Shown: piece by piece, positions 1-5,486 of the stretch | How the letters are laid out: each line of letters begins with the position of its first letter | Position numbering within the stretch: position 1 is the first letter of the stretch | Assembly: GCA_028699795.1 (NCBI GenBank) | Contig: JAQVTZ010000030.1 | Span: 1 to 13,404 of the forward strand | DNA: 13,404 nucleotides | Reading direction: 5' to 3' | DNA from: Clostridia bacterium | GTDB lineage: Bacteria > Bacillota > Clostridia > Christensenellales > DTU072 | The notes under the pieces: model-generated | The model's input: the letters and a program-made list of their open reading frames with translations, nothing else | Told to the model about the DNA's origin: nothing | Database searches by the model: none | Translations under genes and position numbers: made by a program

Positions 1-126
1 TATCTTTCGGGGGCTTTTGCCTTCGGTGGTTTAGATGCGCAAAAAATGCTTTTAGAAAAAGAGGGTGTCACGGTGTCTCCCGACGGCAAGGTCGACCTTG
101 CGCTCTATCTATGGAATAATGAATGA
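1..126 (+). CDS. 3' end of an unrecognised protein
   Basis: Frame 1 is open from the window edge to TGA at 124-126 and gives the last 41 residues of a protein. The tail reads LSGAFAFGGLDAQ, then a short charged stretch, and ends LALYLWNNE. I do not recognise the family. It is not the C-terminus of SigE, the usual upstream neighbour of sigG in Bacillus, because it lacks the region 4 helix-turn-helix ending. The stop codon directly abuts the tandem repeat array beginning at 127. Confidence 0.6.
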   Translation, partial: YLSGAFAFGGLDAQKMLLEKEGVTVSPDGKVDLALYLWNNE

Positions 127-226
127 GAAATATCGCTAAAGCGAATGAAATATCGCTAAAGCGAATTAAATATTGCTAACGCAAATGAAATATTGCTAAC
201 GCAAATGAAATATCGCTAACGCGAAT
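127..226. repeat. Five tandem 20-bp dyad repeats
   Basis: Five contiguous 20-bp units start at 127, 147, 167, 187 and 207, with consensus GAAATATYGCTAAMGCRAAT. Each unit holds a short inverted repeat: TCGCT-AA-AGCGA in units 1 and 2, TTGC-TAAC-GCAA in units 3 and 4, TCGC-TAAC-GCGA in unit 5. The C/T at unit position 8 and the G/A at position 17 change together, so pairing is kept in every copy. The array starts right after an upstream stop codon. The function is unknown. The 20-bp period is close to two helical turns, so the dyads would lie on one face of the DNA, or each could form a small RNA hairpin. Confidence 0.9.
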
Positions 227-277
227 TAAGGATAAAATGAATTCTATCCTTAACTCCACACTCCACCCTCCACACTG
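227..277. repeat. 8-bp hairpin plus three CTCCACA-type 7-mers
   Basis: TAAGGATA (227-234) and TATCCTTA (245-252) form a perfect 8-bp inverted repeat around a 10-nt loop. Directly after it come three 7-nt units at 254, 261 and 268: CTCCACA, CTCCACC, CTCCACA. This block continues the 20-bp array without a gap, so the whole of 127-277 behaves like one composite intergenic element. There is no T-run after the hairpin, so it is not an obvious terminator. Confidence 0.75.
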
Positions 278-314
278 TGAAAATATAATTGAGGTGCCCG
301 AATAATATTTTTTC

Positions 315-344
315 GTATAACTATTTTCCGTTAAGCACATACTC
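315..344 (+). promoter_or_regulatory. Candidate SigG-type promoter of sigG
   Basis: GTATA (315-319) is separated by 18 nt from CATACTC (338-344). The published Bacillus SigG consensus is GHATR-N18-CATNHTA, which matches at every position except the last base of the -10. The SigF-type GG-containing -10 is absent. Start of transcription would fall near 350-351, leaving a leader of only about 12 nt before the ATG at 363. The implied autoregulation is known for sigG in Bacillus; here it is inferred from the motif only. Confidence 0.55.
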
Positions 345-362
345 TTTTTGCCGGGAGATGTG

Positions 363-1130
363 ATGTCGAACAAAGTTACAATTACAGGTATTTCAACTTC
401 AACCTTACCCAAACTGACCGCAAAGGAGTCCGAGAGTATGATCCGGCTAATTAAGGCCGGCAGAAGTGATTTGAGAGAGACTTTTCTTATGGCCAACGCA
501 AGGCTTGTGCTAAGTATGGTACAACGGTTCGGAAAATCGAAAGAAAATGCAGACGATCTTTTCCAAGTGGGTATGTTGGGGTTAATGAAAGCCGTAGACA
601 ACTTTGATGTCAGCCTCGATGTCAGATTTTCGACTTACGCGGTTCCAATGGTTTTGGGAGAAATCCGTAGATATGTCAGGGAAGGCACGGCGATGAAAGT
701 AGGCAGAAATCTAAGGGACATTGCTTATAGGGCAGTACAAGCCAGAGACCGTCTCGAAAGAGCGAAGGTCAAAGAAGTGAGCCTAGCAGAAATCGCCGCC
801 GAAATCGATGTGCCGTACAGAGAGGTAGTATCGGCTTTAGATGCAATCGCAGAGCCGTTATCGATCTATGACCCTGTATTTTCGGATACAGACGACGGAA
901 TGCTCGTTTTGGACCAAATTAAGGATAAGCGGTCGGATATCGATTATGTAGACAGGTTGACGCTGAGAGAAGGCATTAAGAGTTTGCCCGAAAGAGAGAA
1001 ACTGGTTGTTCTCTACAGATACTTTATGGGTAAGACTCAAACGGAAATTGCCGATGCCTTGAAAATGTCTCAGGCACAGGTTAGCAGGCTCGAGAAAAAC
1101 GCCATCGGGCGACTGAAAGAAGCCTTCTAG
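363..1130 (+). CDS. sigG: RNA polymerase sporulation sigma factor SigG
   Basis: This is the late forespore sigma factor, which directs RNA polymerase to genes for spore DNA protection and germination. The 255-residue product is close to the Bacillus length of 260. The N-terminus NKVTITGISTSTLPKL is the SigG/SigF-type leader. Region 2 contains RLVLSMVQRF, DDLFQVGMLGLMKAVDNFD and FSTYAVPMVLGEIRRYVRE, and region 4 ends TQTEIADALKMSQAQVSRLEK. I chose the ATG at 363 because GGGAG at 353-357 sits 5 nt upstream and the product then begins MSNKV, as in Bacillus SigG; a TTG at 348 would put the SD inside the gene. The usual upstream spoIIGA-sigE pair is not visible: repeats and an unrelated gene tail precede it. 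A strong terminator follows. Confidence 0.95.
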   Translation: MSNKVTITGISTSTLPKLTAKESESMIRLIKAGRSDLRETFLMANARLVLSMVQRFGKSKENADDLFQVGMLGLMKAVDNFDVSLDVRFSTYAVPMVLGEIRRYVREGTAMKVGRNLRDIAYRAVQARDRLERAKVKEVSLAEIAAEIDVPYREVVSALDAIAEPLSIYDPVFSDTDDGMLVLDQIKDKRSDIDYVDRLTLREGIKSLPEREKLVVLYRYFMGKTQTEIADALKMSQAQVSRLEKNAIGRLKEAF

Positions 1131-1139
1131 TCTAAAAAG

Positions 1140-1179
1140 TCCTCCGCAATCATAAAATGATTAGCGGAGGATTTTTTTT
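1140..1179 (+). terminator. Intrinsic terminator containing the ylmC ribosome binding site
   Basis: TCCTCCGC (1140-1147) pairs with GCGGAGGA (1164-1171), and AATCAT (1148-1153) pairs with ATGATT (1157-1162). This gives a 14-bp stem with an AAA triloop and one bulged A at 1163, followed by eight T residues (1172-1179). The descending arm contains GGAGG (1166-1170), which lies 9 nt before the ATG at 1180 and is the only visible Shine-Dalgarno for the next gene. In a transcript that reads through from sigG, this SD would be paired in the stem. Confidence 0.9.
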
Positions 1180-1458
1180 ATGAACGGGATAGACTATACT
1201 TTTTGCGAGCTACGCGAAAAAGTTGTCGTAAACATTTGTGACGGAAAACAGCTGGGAAGAATTGTCGATATCTGTATTCATTGCAGCGGAAGGGTCGTGG
1301 GAGTCATCGCGCCTGGCGATAGTAAATTTTTTAAGAATCTAAAAGGTTGTGACAATATTTTTATCCCGTGGCAAAATGTCATCCGTATCGGTGACGATGT
1401 CATCCTCGTAGACCTTCATTCAGGCGTTCCTCCAACCTGTCCTACATGTCAGCAATAG
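1180..1458 (+). CDS. ylmC: YlmC/YmxH family PRC-barrel protein
   Basis: This 92-residue protein matches the sporulation-associated YlmC/YmxH family, a single PRC-barrel beta domain whose biochemical role is not established. Features are the opening YTFCELREKVVVNI, a central DGKQLGRIVDI strand pair, GRVVGVIAPG and FIPWQNVIRIGDDVILVDL. The C-terminus carries CPTC, and Cys residues near the N-terminus could contribute to metal binding, which is speculative. It lies between sigG and nrdR, the arrangement common in Clostridia. Its SD (1166-1170) is inside the sigG terminator, so expression from sigG read-through may be weak or structure-dependent, and no separate promoter is obvious. Bacillus has two paralogues (ylmC and ymxH), so the symbol is approximate. 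Confidence 0.85.
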   Translation: MNGIDYTFCELREKVVVNICDGKQLGRIVDICIHCSGRVVGVIAPGDSKFFKNLKGCDNIFIPWQNVIRIGDDVILVDLHSGVPPTCPTCQQ

Positions 1459-1495
1459 TAAAACAAAGATAACCATGAAATGGTATTGTAGCTTA

Positions 1496-1524
1496 TTTAC
1501 ATTTTAATGAAATTATAGTACAAT
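1496..1524 (+). promoter_or_regulatory. Candidate housekeeping promoter of nrdR
   Basis: TTTACA (1496-1501) and TACAAT (1519-1524) are separated by 17 nt, one mismatch each from the SigA consensus. An SD GAGGTG (1545-1550) and the nrdR ATG at 1556 follow. A short dyad ACCAT-GAA-ATGGT (1472-1484) lies upstream, with no evidence that it is an operator. Confidence 0.65.
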
Positions 1525-1555
1525 CAATAATATCATACACAAAAGAGGTGATTCT

Positions 1556-2026
1556 ATGAAGTGTCCGTTTTGCGGAAGTCAGGATAGTAAAGTAATCGAT
1601 TCGAGGCTTAATGAAGACGGAACATCTATCCGCAGAAGACGCGAATGCATGAGTTGCACCAAGCGTTATACCACTTACGAAAAAATAGAATATACGCCCA
1701 TCTTGGTGGTAAAAGCAAATGGCAACCGCCAAATTTTCGACGCCATGAAAATAAAGAACGGCCTTATTAAGGCTTGCGAAAAACGCCCAGTGCCCATCGC
1801 CAAAATCGATAAGCTGGCATCAGAAATCGAAAAACAGATAACCAATAGCCTTGCCCAAGAAATCAGCTCCAAAAAAATAGGCGAAATGGTGATGGACGGG
1901 CTAAAGAACTTGGATGAAGTCGCCTATGTACGGTTTGCTTCGGTACATAGACAGTTTAAAGATATCAACACGCTAAGAGAAGAAATTGAAAAACTAATGG
2001 GAGCAAAATCCAAGGACGAATCATGA
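1556..2026 (+). CDS. nrdR: Transcriptional repressor NrdR
   Basis: NrdR is the ATP/dATP-sensing repressor of ribonucleotide reductase genes. The 156-residue length is typical. The N-terminal zinc ribbon is seen as CPFC (Cys3, Cys6) and CMSC (Cys31, Cys34), with the basic RRRRE segment just before the second pair. An ATP-cone follows from about residue 49 to 139, starting ILVVKANGNRQIFD. The SD GAGGTG is 5 nt from the ATG. The gene has its own SigA-like promoter and its TGA overlaps the start of the next gene by 4 nt (ATGA at 2023-2026), so the two are probably translationally coupled. I saw no NrdR box or ribonucleotide reductase gene in the window, so its targets lie elsewhere. Confidence 0.97.
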   Translation: MKCPFCGSQDSKVIDSRLNEDGTSIRRRRECMSCTKRYTTYEKIEYTPILVVKANGNRQIFDAMKIKNGLIKACEKRPVPIAKIDKLASEIEKQITNSLAQEISSKKIGEMVMDGLKNLDEVAYVRFASVHRQFKDINTLREEIEKLMGAKSKDES

Positions 2027-2859
2027 GAGAATATGTTTTCGAAGGAGAACAGGGCGAAAAACTAAGTCGCTATTTGGGCAGAGTATTGCCAGAATTGGGG
2101 CGGGGCTATTTTCGAGAACTCCTCAAAAACAAGGATATCAAAATTAACGGCGCTAGGGTATCTCAGGATACCCCGCTTTTTTGCGGCGACATTGTTGCGG
2201 TATACGCCCAAGAAACGAGACTCCAAAAAATTAAAACGGAGACAGCGCTCGAAACGCCCCATATCATCGTCTACCGCAAGCCGCGCGGTATTACCACAGA
2301 AGAGTTTTCTACAAGAATAGCCGCGTTTCAAGAGGGCATCAAAGTTTGCCACAGATTGGATACCAATACCGAAGGATTGCTCGTGTTTGCCCGTACTCCA
2401 GATGCTTACGATAGCATCAAAGAAGCCTTTAAGAACAACTATATACACAAATACTATCTTGCAAGAGTTATGGGGAACATAAAGGACGCAAGTATGCTTA
2501 AAGCGTACTTGGTAAAAGATGAAAAAAAGGGGATTGTTAAAATTTTAGATCATAAGACCGAAAACGCCGTCCCGATTTCTACCGTTCTAAACCCTTTAGA
2601 ATACGATACGGTATCGAATACCTCGCTTGTCGAAGTAGAATTGATAACGGGTAAAACCCACCAAATAAGAGCCCATTTAGCGCATATCGGATACCCAATT
2701 GTAGGTGACCCTAAATATGGCGATTTTATTTTTAACCGTACTGCGGGCAAAGAAAAACAAATGCTAACCGCATACAAACTTACTTTTTCGTTTCCAAACG
2801 GGTCTATACTTTGTTATCTCAACAAAAAAGAAATCACGATACAACCTGATTTTGATTGA
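2023..2859 (+). CDS. RluA-family RNA pseudouridine synthase
   Basis: This enzyme isomerises uridines to pseudouridine in rRNA or tRNA. The 278-residue protein starts with an S4-like RNA-binding segment (about residues 10-60, with LLKNKDIKINGARV). The catalytic domain follows: motif I HIIVYRKPRG (80-89), motif II HRLDTNTEGLLVFAR with catalytic Asp113, and motif III TGKTHQIRAHLAHIGYPIVGDPKYG near the C-terminus. These identify the RluA/RluC/RluD family, but the exact target uridine cannot be assigned from sequence. The ATG overlaps the nrdR stop (ATGA), so it is probably the second gene of a two-gene operon. No terminator is obvious after it, so read-through into sigK is possible. Confidence 0.93.
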   Translation: MREYVFEGEQGEKLSRYLGRVLPELGRGYFRELLKNKDIKINGARVSQDTPLFCGDIVAVYAQETRLQKIKTETALETPHIIVYRKPRGITTEEFSTRIAAFQEGIKVCHRLDTNTEGLLVFARTPDAYDSIKEAFKNNYIHKYYLARVMGNIKDASMLKAYLVKDEKKGIVKILDHKTENAVPISTVLNPLEYDTVSNTSLVEVELITGKTHQIRAHLAHIGYPIVGDPKYGDFIFNRTAGKEKQMLTAYKLTFSFPNGSILCYLNKKEITIQPDFD

Positions 2860-2889
2860 CAAAAATCGGCAATTTTCGTTGTTTTCCCT

Positions 2890-2897
2890 CATATAAT
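2890..2897 (+). promoter_or_regulatory. Candidate -10 element for sigK
   Basis: CATATAAT lies about 20 nt before the sigK-like gene. It matches the mother-cell SigE -10 (CATACAMT) at 7 of 8 positions, fits the SigK CATANNNTA form when the next A is included, and also contains a perfect SigA TATAAT. No convincing -35 of any type stands at the right spacing; the TTGACA at 2856 is 30 nt away. Sporulation control is expected from family knowledge but is not proven by this site. Confidence 0.35.
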
Positions 2898-2907
2898 AGT
2901 TAGACAC

Positions 2908-2914
2908 GGAGGTG
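2908..2914 (+). promoter_or_regulatory. Ribosome binding site that decides the sigK start
   Basis: GGAGGTG at 2908-2914 is the only strong Shine-Dalgarno upstream of the sigma factor. The in-frame codons at normal distance are ATT (2919) and TTA (2922). No ATG, GTG or TTG in the sigma frame lies between this site and the TTG at 2958, which is 43 nt away and has no SD of its own. Confidence 0.75.
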
Positions 2915-2918
2915 TTTT

Positions 2919-3623
2919 ATTTTACTTGAGGGTTTTTTTGCTGTTCTTTCCAACATATTGCTGTTTACCTCCAAGCTGGATAACAGCAACTCTTTTCCGC
3001 ATCCGCTTTCCCCCGAAAAGGAACAGGAATTTATTAAAAAATTTAAAGAAAGCGGCGATCTCTCTGCAAGAGATACGCTAATTAAATACAATTTGCGGTT
3101 GGTCGCCTACATCGCAAAAAAATATACCAATTACCCCGACCAAGATGAATTGATTTCCGTGGGAACATACGGACTGATTAAGGCGATTACATCGTTTCAA
3201 CCCGAAAAGAATACGCAGCTTGCAACTTATGCAAGCAAATGTATCGAAAACGAAATCTTGATGGCGATGCGCAGTTATAAAAAAAGGCAGGGGAATATTT
3301 CAATTTATGAAACGATAGGTATGGACAAAGACGGCAATGAAATGATGCTTATCGATTTGTTATCGGTGGATGAAGAAAGCGTTTATAGTCGCATGGAATG
3401 CGAGCTGATGCGTGACAGTATCAAAAAAATTATTGTTAAATATCTAAACGAGCGAGAGCAAAACATTATCAATTACCGATTCGGTCTAAAGGGAAGCGTC
3501 ATTATGACACAGCAAGAAGTGGCCGATATCTTAAAGATTTCACGGTCTTATGTTTCAAGAATCGAGAAAACCGCGCTCACCAAACTAAAGTGTGCGATAA
3601 GGAAAGAGAATTTGCAAATATAA
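2919..3623 (+). CDS. sigK: RNA polymerase sporulation sigma factor pro-SigK
   Basis: This is the late mother-cell sigma factor, for coat and spore maturation genes. The core contains SFPHPLSPEKE, NLRLVAYIAKK, DELISVGTYGLIKAI, LATYASKCIENEILMAMRS, IGMDKDGNEMMLIDLL and region 4 ISRSYVSRIEKTALTKL. The FPxPLS, IGxDKxGNE and SRSYVSRIEK forms fit SigK better than SigE. Reading the frame up to the SD adds a hydrophobic leader, ILLEGFFAVLSNILLFTS, that resembles the Bacillus pro-SigK pro-sequence; cleavage near Ser18 is inferred by alignment. This makes 234 residues with ATT as start. If only standard starts are allowed, TTG 2958 would give 221 residues and cut the leader in half. The gene is not interrupted by a skin-type element. 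A sequencing error in the T-rich leader, including T7 at 2933-2939, is the main alternative to a true AUU start. Confidence 0.85.
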   Translation: MLLEGFFAVLSNILLFTSKLDNSNSFPHPLSPEKEQEFIKKFKESGDLSARDTLIKYNLRLVAYIAKKYTNYPDQDELISVGTYGLIKAITSFQPEKNTQLATYASKCIENEILMAMRSYKKRQGNISIYETIGMDKDGNEMMLIDLLSVDEESVYSRMECELMRDSIKKIIVKYLNEREQNIINYRFGLKGSVIMTQQEVADILKISRSYVSRIEKTALTKLKCAIRKENLQI

Positions 3624-3682
3624 GGTGAATATTCTGCGATACAAAGCAACAGTAATTGGCTGAGATATCGAGGTATTTGTGC

Positions 3683-3711
3683 TTGCAAACGGGGTATTAT
3701 TTTGTTATAAT
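3683..3711 (+). promoter_or_regulatory. Promoter of RNase P RNA
   Basis: TTGCAA (3683-3688), 17-nt spacer, TATAAT (3706-3711), with an extended -10 (TGT before TATAAT). The expected start, 7 nt downstream at 3718, coincides with the first base of helix P1 of RNase P RNA, which supports both calls. Confidence 0.85.
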
Positions 3712-3717
3712 AAGCAA

Positions 3718-4043
3718 GCTAAGTCAGCCAGACGGTCGCATCGAAAGATGAGGAAAGTCCGAGCACCGCAGGGCAAGGCGGCAGGTAACTCCTGCTGAAG
3801 GCGACTTCAAGGAAAGTGCAACAGAAAAGTACCGCGAAGCGTGAGCTTCGCAAGGGTGAAAAGGCGCGGTAAGAGCGCACCGGCAGTTCGGCGACGAAAT
3901 TGGCCGTGTAAACCCCGCCCGGTGCAAGAAAAAAGAGCCAATGGACGGCCCGTCCGGCTCCTCAATCGCTTGAACGCATAGGCGACTATGCGTCTAGACA
4001 GATGACCGTTTAATACAGAACTCGGCTTACAGACTGGCTTAGC
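3718..4043 (+). ncRNA. rnpB: RNase P RNA, bacterial type A
   Basis: This is the catalytic RNA of RNase P, which removes 5' leaders of tRNA precursors. The universal core is present in order: GAGGAAAGTCCGAGC (3750-3764), AGTGCAACAGAAA (3815-3827), GGTAAGAGCGCACCGGCA (3868-3885), GTGTAAACCCC (3906-3916) and ACAGAACTCGGCTTACAGAC (4015-4034). Helix P1 is formed by GCTAAGTCAG (3718-3727) with CTGGCTTAGC (4034-4043), including one G-U pair. The ACAGAAA and GGTAAGAGCGCACC contexts fit type A, as in Clostridia, not the Bacillus type B. At about 326 nt it is somewhat shorter than the usual 350-400. Ends are set by P1, so the mature 3' end may extend a few bases. Confidence 0.95.
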
Positions 4044-4059
4044 ATTTATTCCCAACTTT

Positions 4060-4091
4060 ACGGCGGCTTTTTTTTGAAAGCCGTCGTTTTT
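4060..4091 (+). terminator. Terminator of rnpB
   Basis: ACGGCGGCTTT (4060-4070) pairs with AAAGCCGTCGT (4077-4087) through a 6-nt loop and one G-U pair, followed by T residues to 4091. It lies 17 nt after the P1 3' strand. Confidence 0.85.
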
Positions 4092-4155
4092 GTTCCTATT
4101 TGATTTCATTAAAATATTTATCAAATGTTTCCCTCATATTCTAATTTAATATCGC

Positions 4156-4185
4156 TTGCCGTTTTATAGCGTTATTTGTTATAAT
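4156..4185 (+). promoter_or_regulatory. Promoter of the 2-oxoacid:ferredoxin oxidoreductase operon
   Basis: TTGCCG (4156-4161), 18-nt spacer, TATAAT (4180-4185) with an extended TGT before the -10. The nine bases ending in TATAAT are the same as in the rnpB promoter. An AAGGAG ribosome binding site (4202-4207) follows. Confidence 0.75.
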
Positions 4186-4216
4186 AGAATGACAAAAGAG
4201 TAAGGAGATGATCTAA

Positions 4217-4420
4217 TTGGCAAGTATAACAATTAACAAAGATGCCTGCAAAGGCTGTGCGTTGTGCGTAAAAGCATGCCCCAAGAATGTCATAGAGATC
4301 TCGAAAGAGTCCAACAAAGCTGGCTATTTCGTGGCGGACCCCGTGCGCATGTCAGATTGCATCGGCTGTGCGTTTTGCGCCGTCATGTGTCCCGATGTTT
4401 GTATTACGGTAGAGAGGTGA
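4217..4420 (+). CDS. 2[4Fe-4S] ferredoxin subunit of 2-oxoacid oxidoreductase
   Basis: This 67-residue delta-type subunit carries electrons from the TPP-containing core to free ferredoxin. Two CxxCxxCxxxCP clusters are complete: Cys11, 14, 17, 21 and Cys48, 51, 54, 58. The start is TTG at 4217, with AAGGAG (4202-4207) 9 nt upstream; the product begins MASITINKDAC, a normal length for this family, and no ATG is available at the right place. It is the first gene of a four-gene operon, 4 nt before the alpha subunit. Homologous to KorD/VorD/PorD; the substrate class cannot be read from this subunit alone. Confidence 0.92.
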   Translation: MASITINKDACKGCALCVKACPKNVIEISKESNKAGYFVADPVRMSDCIGCAFCAVMCPDVCITVER

Positions 4421-4424
4421 GGAT

Positions 4425-5486
4425 ATGAAAAAACTAATGAAAGGCAATGAAGCGATAGCCGAAGCCGCAGTAAGAGGCGGTTGCCGCGCGTTTTTTGGAT
4501 ATCCCATCACTCCCCAAAATGAGATCCCCGAATATTTAAGCAGAAGAATGCCCGAAGTAGGCGGCGTATTTATACAGGCCGAAAGCGAAGTTTCCGCAAT
4601 TAACATGGTATACGGCGCGGCAGGCGCAGGCGCAAGAGCAATGACTTCAAGCTCTAGCCCTGGTATTAGCCTGAAGCAAGAGGGTATCAGCTATATCAGC
4701 GGTGCCGAACTTCCTTGCGTTATCGTCAATATCGTAAGAGCGGGACCCGGCTTAGGAGGGATTTTGCCCGCGCAATCAGATTATTTTCAGTCTGTGAAAG
4801 GTGGTGGACACGGCGATTATCATATGCTGGTATTTGCGCCGGAATCCGTACAAGAGGCGGTCGACCTCATTTATAATGCATTCGACAAAGCGGATCAATA
4901 CCGCTCTCCCGTTATGATTTTAGGCGACGGTATGTTGGGACAGATTATGGAAGCGGTAGAAATACCTCCCATGAAAGACCCGACAACCTTTCCAAAAAAA
5001 GAATGGGCAACAGACGGCACGGGCGTAGGAGAGGGCAGAAGAATCGTCAATTCTTTGTATATCGAACCCGATGTGTTGGAAAAAGTCAACCAAAAATTGG
5101 CTGCAACTTATGCCGAAATGGCCGCAAACGAAACGGCTTACGAGGCATATAAGACAGATGACGCCGAAGTTGTGTTAACCGCATACGGTACGGTGGCGCG
5201 CATTTGCAAAAGCGCAGTCAATATGTTGCGGGCAAAAGGCGTAAAAGCGGGCTTGTTAAGACCAATTACGCTGTATCCGTTCCCCTCAGACGCAATCGCA
5301 AAGGTTGCCGCAGAGCCGCAAGTAAAGAGATTTTTAACCGTAGAGCTCAGCATGGGGCAAATGGTAGAAGATGTTCGTCTTGCGGTAAACGGCGCAAAAC
5401 CCGTAGATTTTTACGGCAGAACGGGTGGCTGTGTGATGTCCCCCGAAGATGTTATGAATGTTATTTTAGAAAAGGAGGGCAAATAG
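4425..5486 (+). CDS. vorB: 2-oxoacid:ferredoxin oxidoreductase alpha subunit, VorB/KorA type
   Basis: This subunit helps form the active site for oxidative decarboxylation of a 2-oxoacid to its acyl-CoA. The 353-residue protein has the pyrimidine-binding and transketolase C-terminal folds. Visible landmarks are GYPITPQNEIPEYLSRR near residue 25, AESEVSAINMVYGAAGAGARAMTSSSSPG and SGAELPCVIVNIVRAGPGLGG, and a C-terminal domain with VLTAYGTVARICKSAV and GLLRPITLYPFP. Length and subunit arrangement fit the group often named VorB (branched-chain 2-oxoacids) or KorA (2-oxoglutarate). These two cannot be separated here, so the symbol is provisional. The start codon follows an AGAGGTGAGG stretch at the end of the ferredoxin gene, and the stop TAG abuts the next ATG. 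Confidence 0.9.
   Translation: MKKLMKGNEAIAEAAVRGGCRAFFGYPITPQNEIPEYLSRRMPEVGGVFIQAESEVSAINMVYGAAGAGARAMTSSSSPGISLKQEGISYISGAELPCVIVNIVRAGPGLGGILPAQSDYFQSVKGGGHGDYHMLVFAPESVQEAVDLIYNAFDKADQYRSPVMILGDGMLGQIMEAVEIPPMKDPTTFPKKEWATDGTGVGEGRRIVNSLYIEPDVLEKVNQKLAATYAEMAANETAYEAYKTDDAEVVLTAYGTVARICKSAVNMLRAKGVKAGLLRPITLYPFPSDAIAKVAAEPQVKRFLTVELSMGQMVEDVRLAVNGAKPVDFYGRTGGCVMSPEDVMNVILEKEGK

Noticed and set aside
127..226. A CRISPR array
   Set aside because: The 20-bp units are contiguous with no unique spacers, and there are no cas genes in the window.
176..601. A minus-strand ORF of 141 codons across the repeats and sigG
   Set aside because: It is a shadow of sigG in another frame plus repeat sequence, with no SD or recognisable domain.
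1472..1484. The ACCAT-GAA-ATGGT dyad as a terminator or operator before nrdR
   Set aside because: It has only 5 bp, no T-run, and no match to a known operator; it may be chance.
2856..2897. TTGACA (2856) with TATAAT (2892) as a SigA promoter for sigK
   Set aside because: The spacer is 30 nt, far from the 16-18 nt required.
2958..3623. sigK starting at TTG 2958
   Set aside because: There is no SD before it and it would cut through the hydrophobic pro-sequence; the good SD is at 2908.
2919..3623. Assignment as SigE
   Set aside because: The FPxPLS start, IGMDKDGNE and SRSYVSRIEK forms match SigK better, and there is no spoIIGA beside it.
3724..4124. Minus-strand ORFs of 67 and 105 codons
   Set aside because: They lie antisense to the RNase P RNA, whose conserved core and P1 helix explain this sequence.
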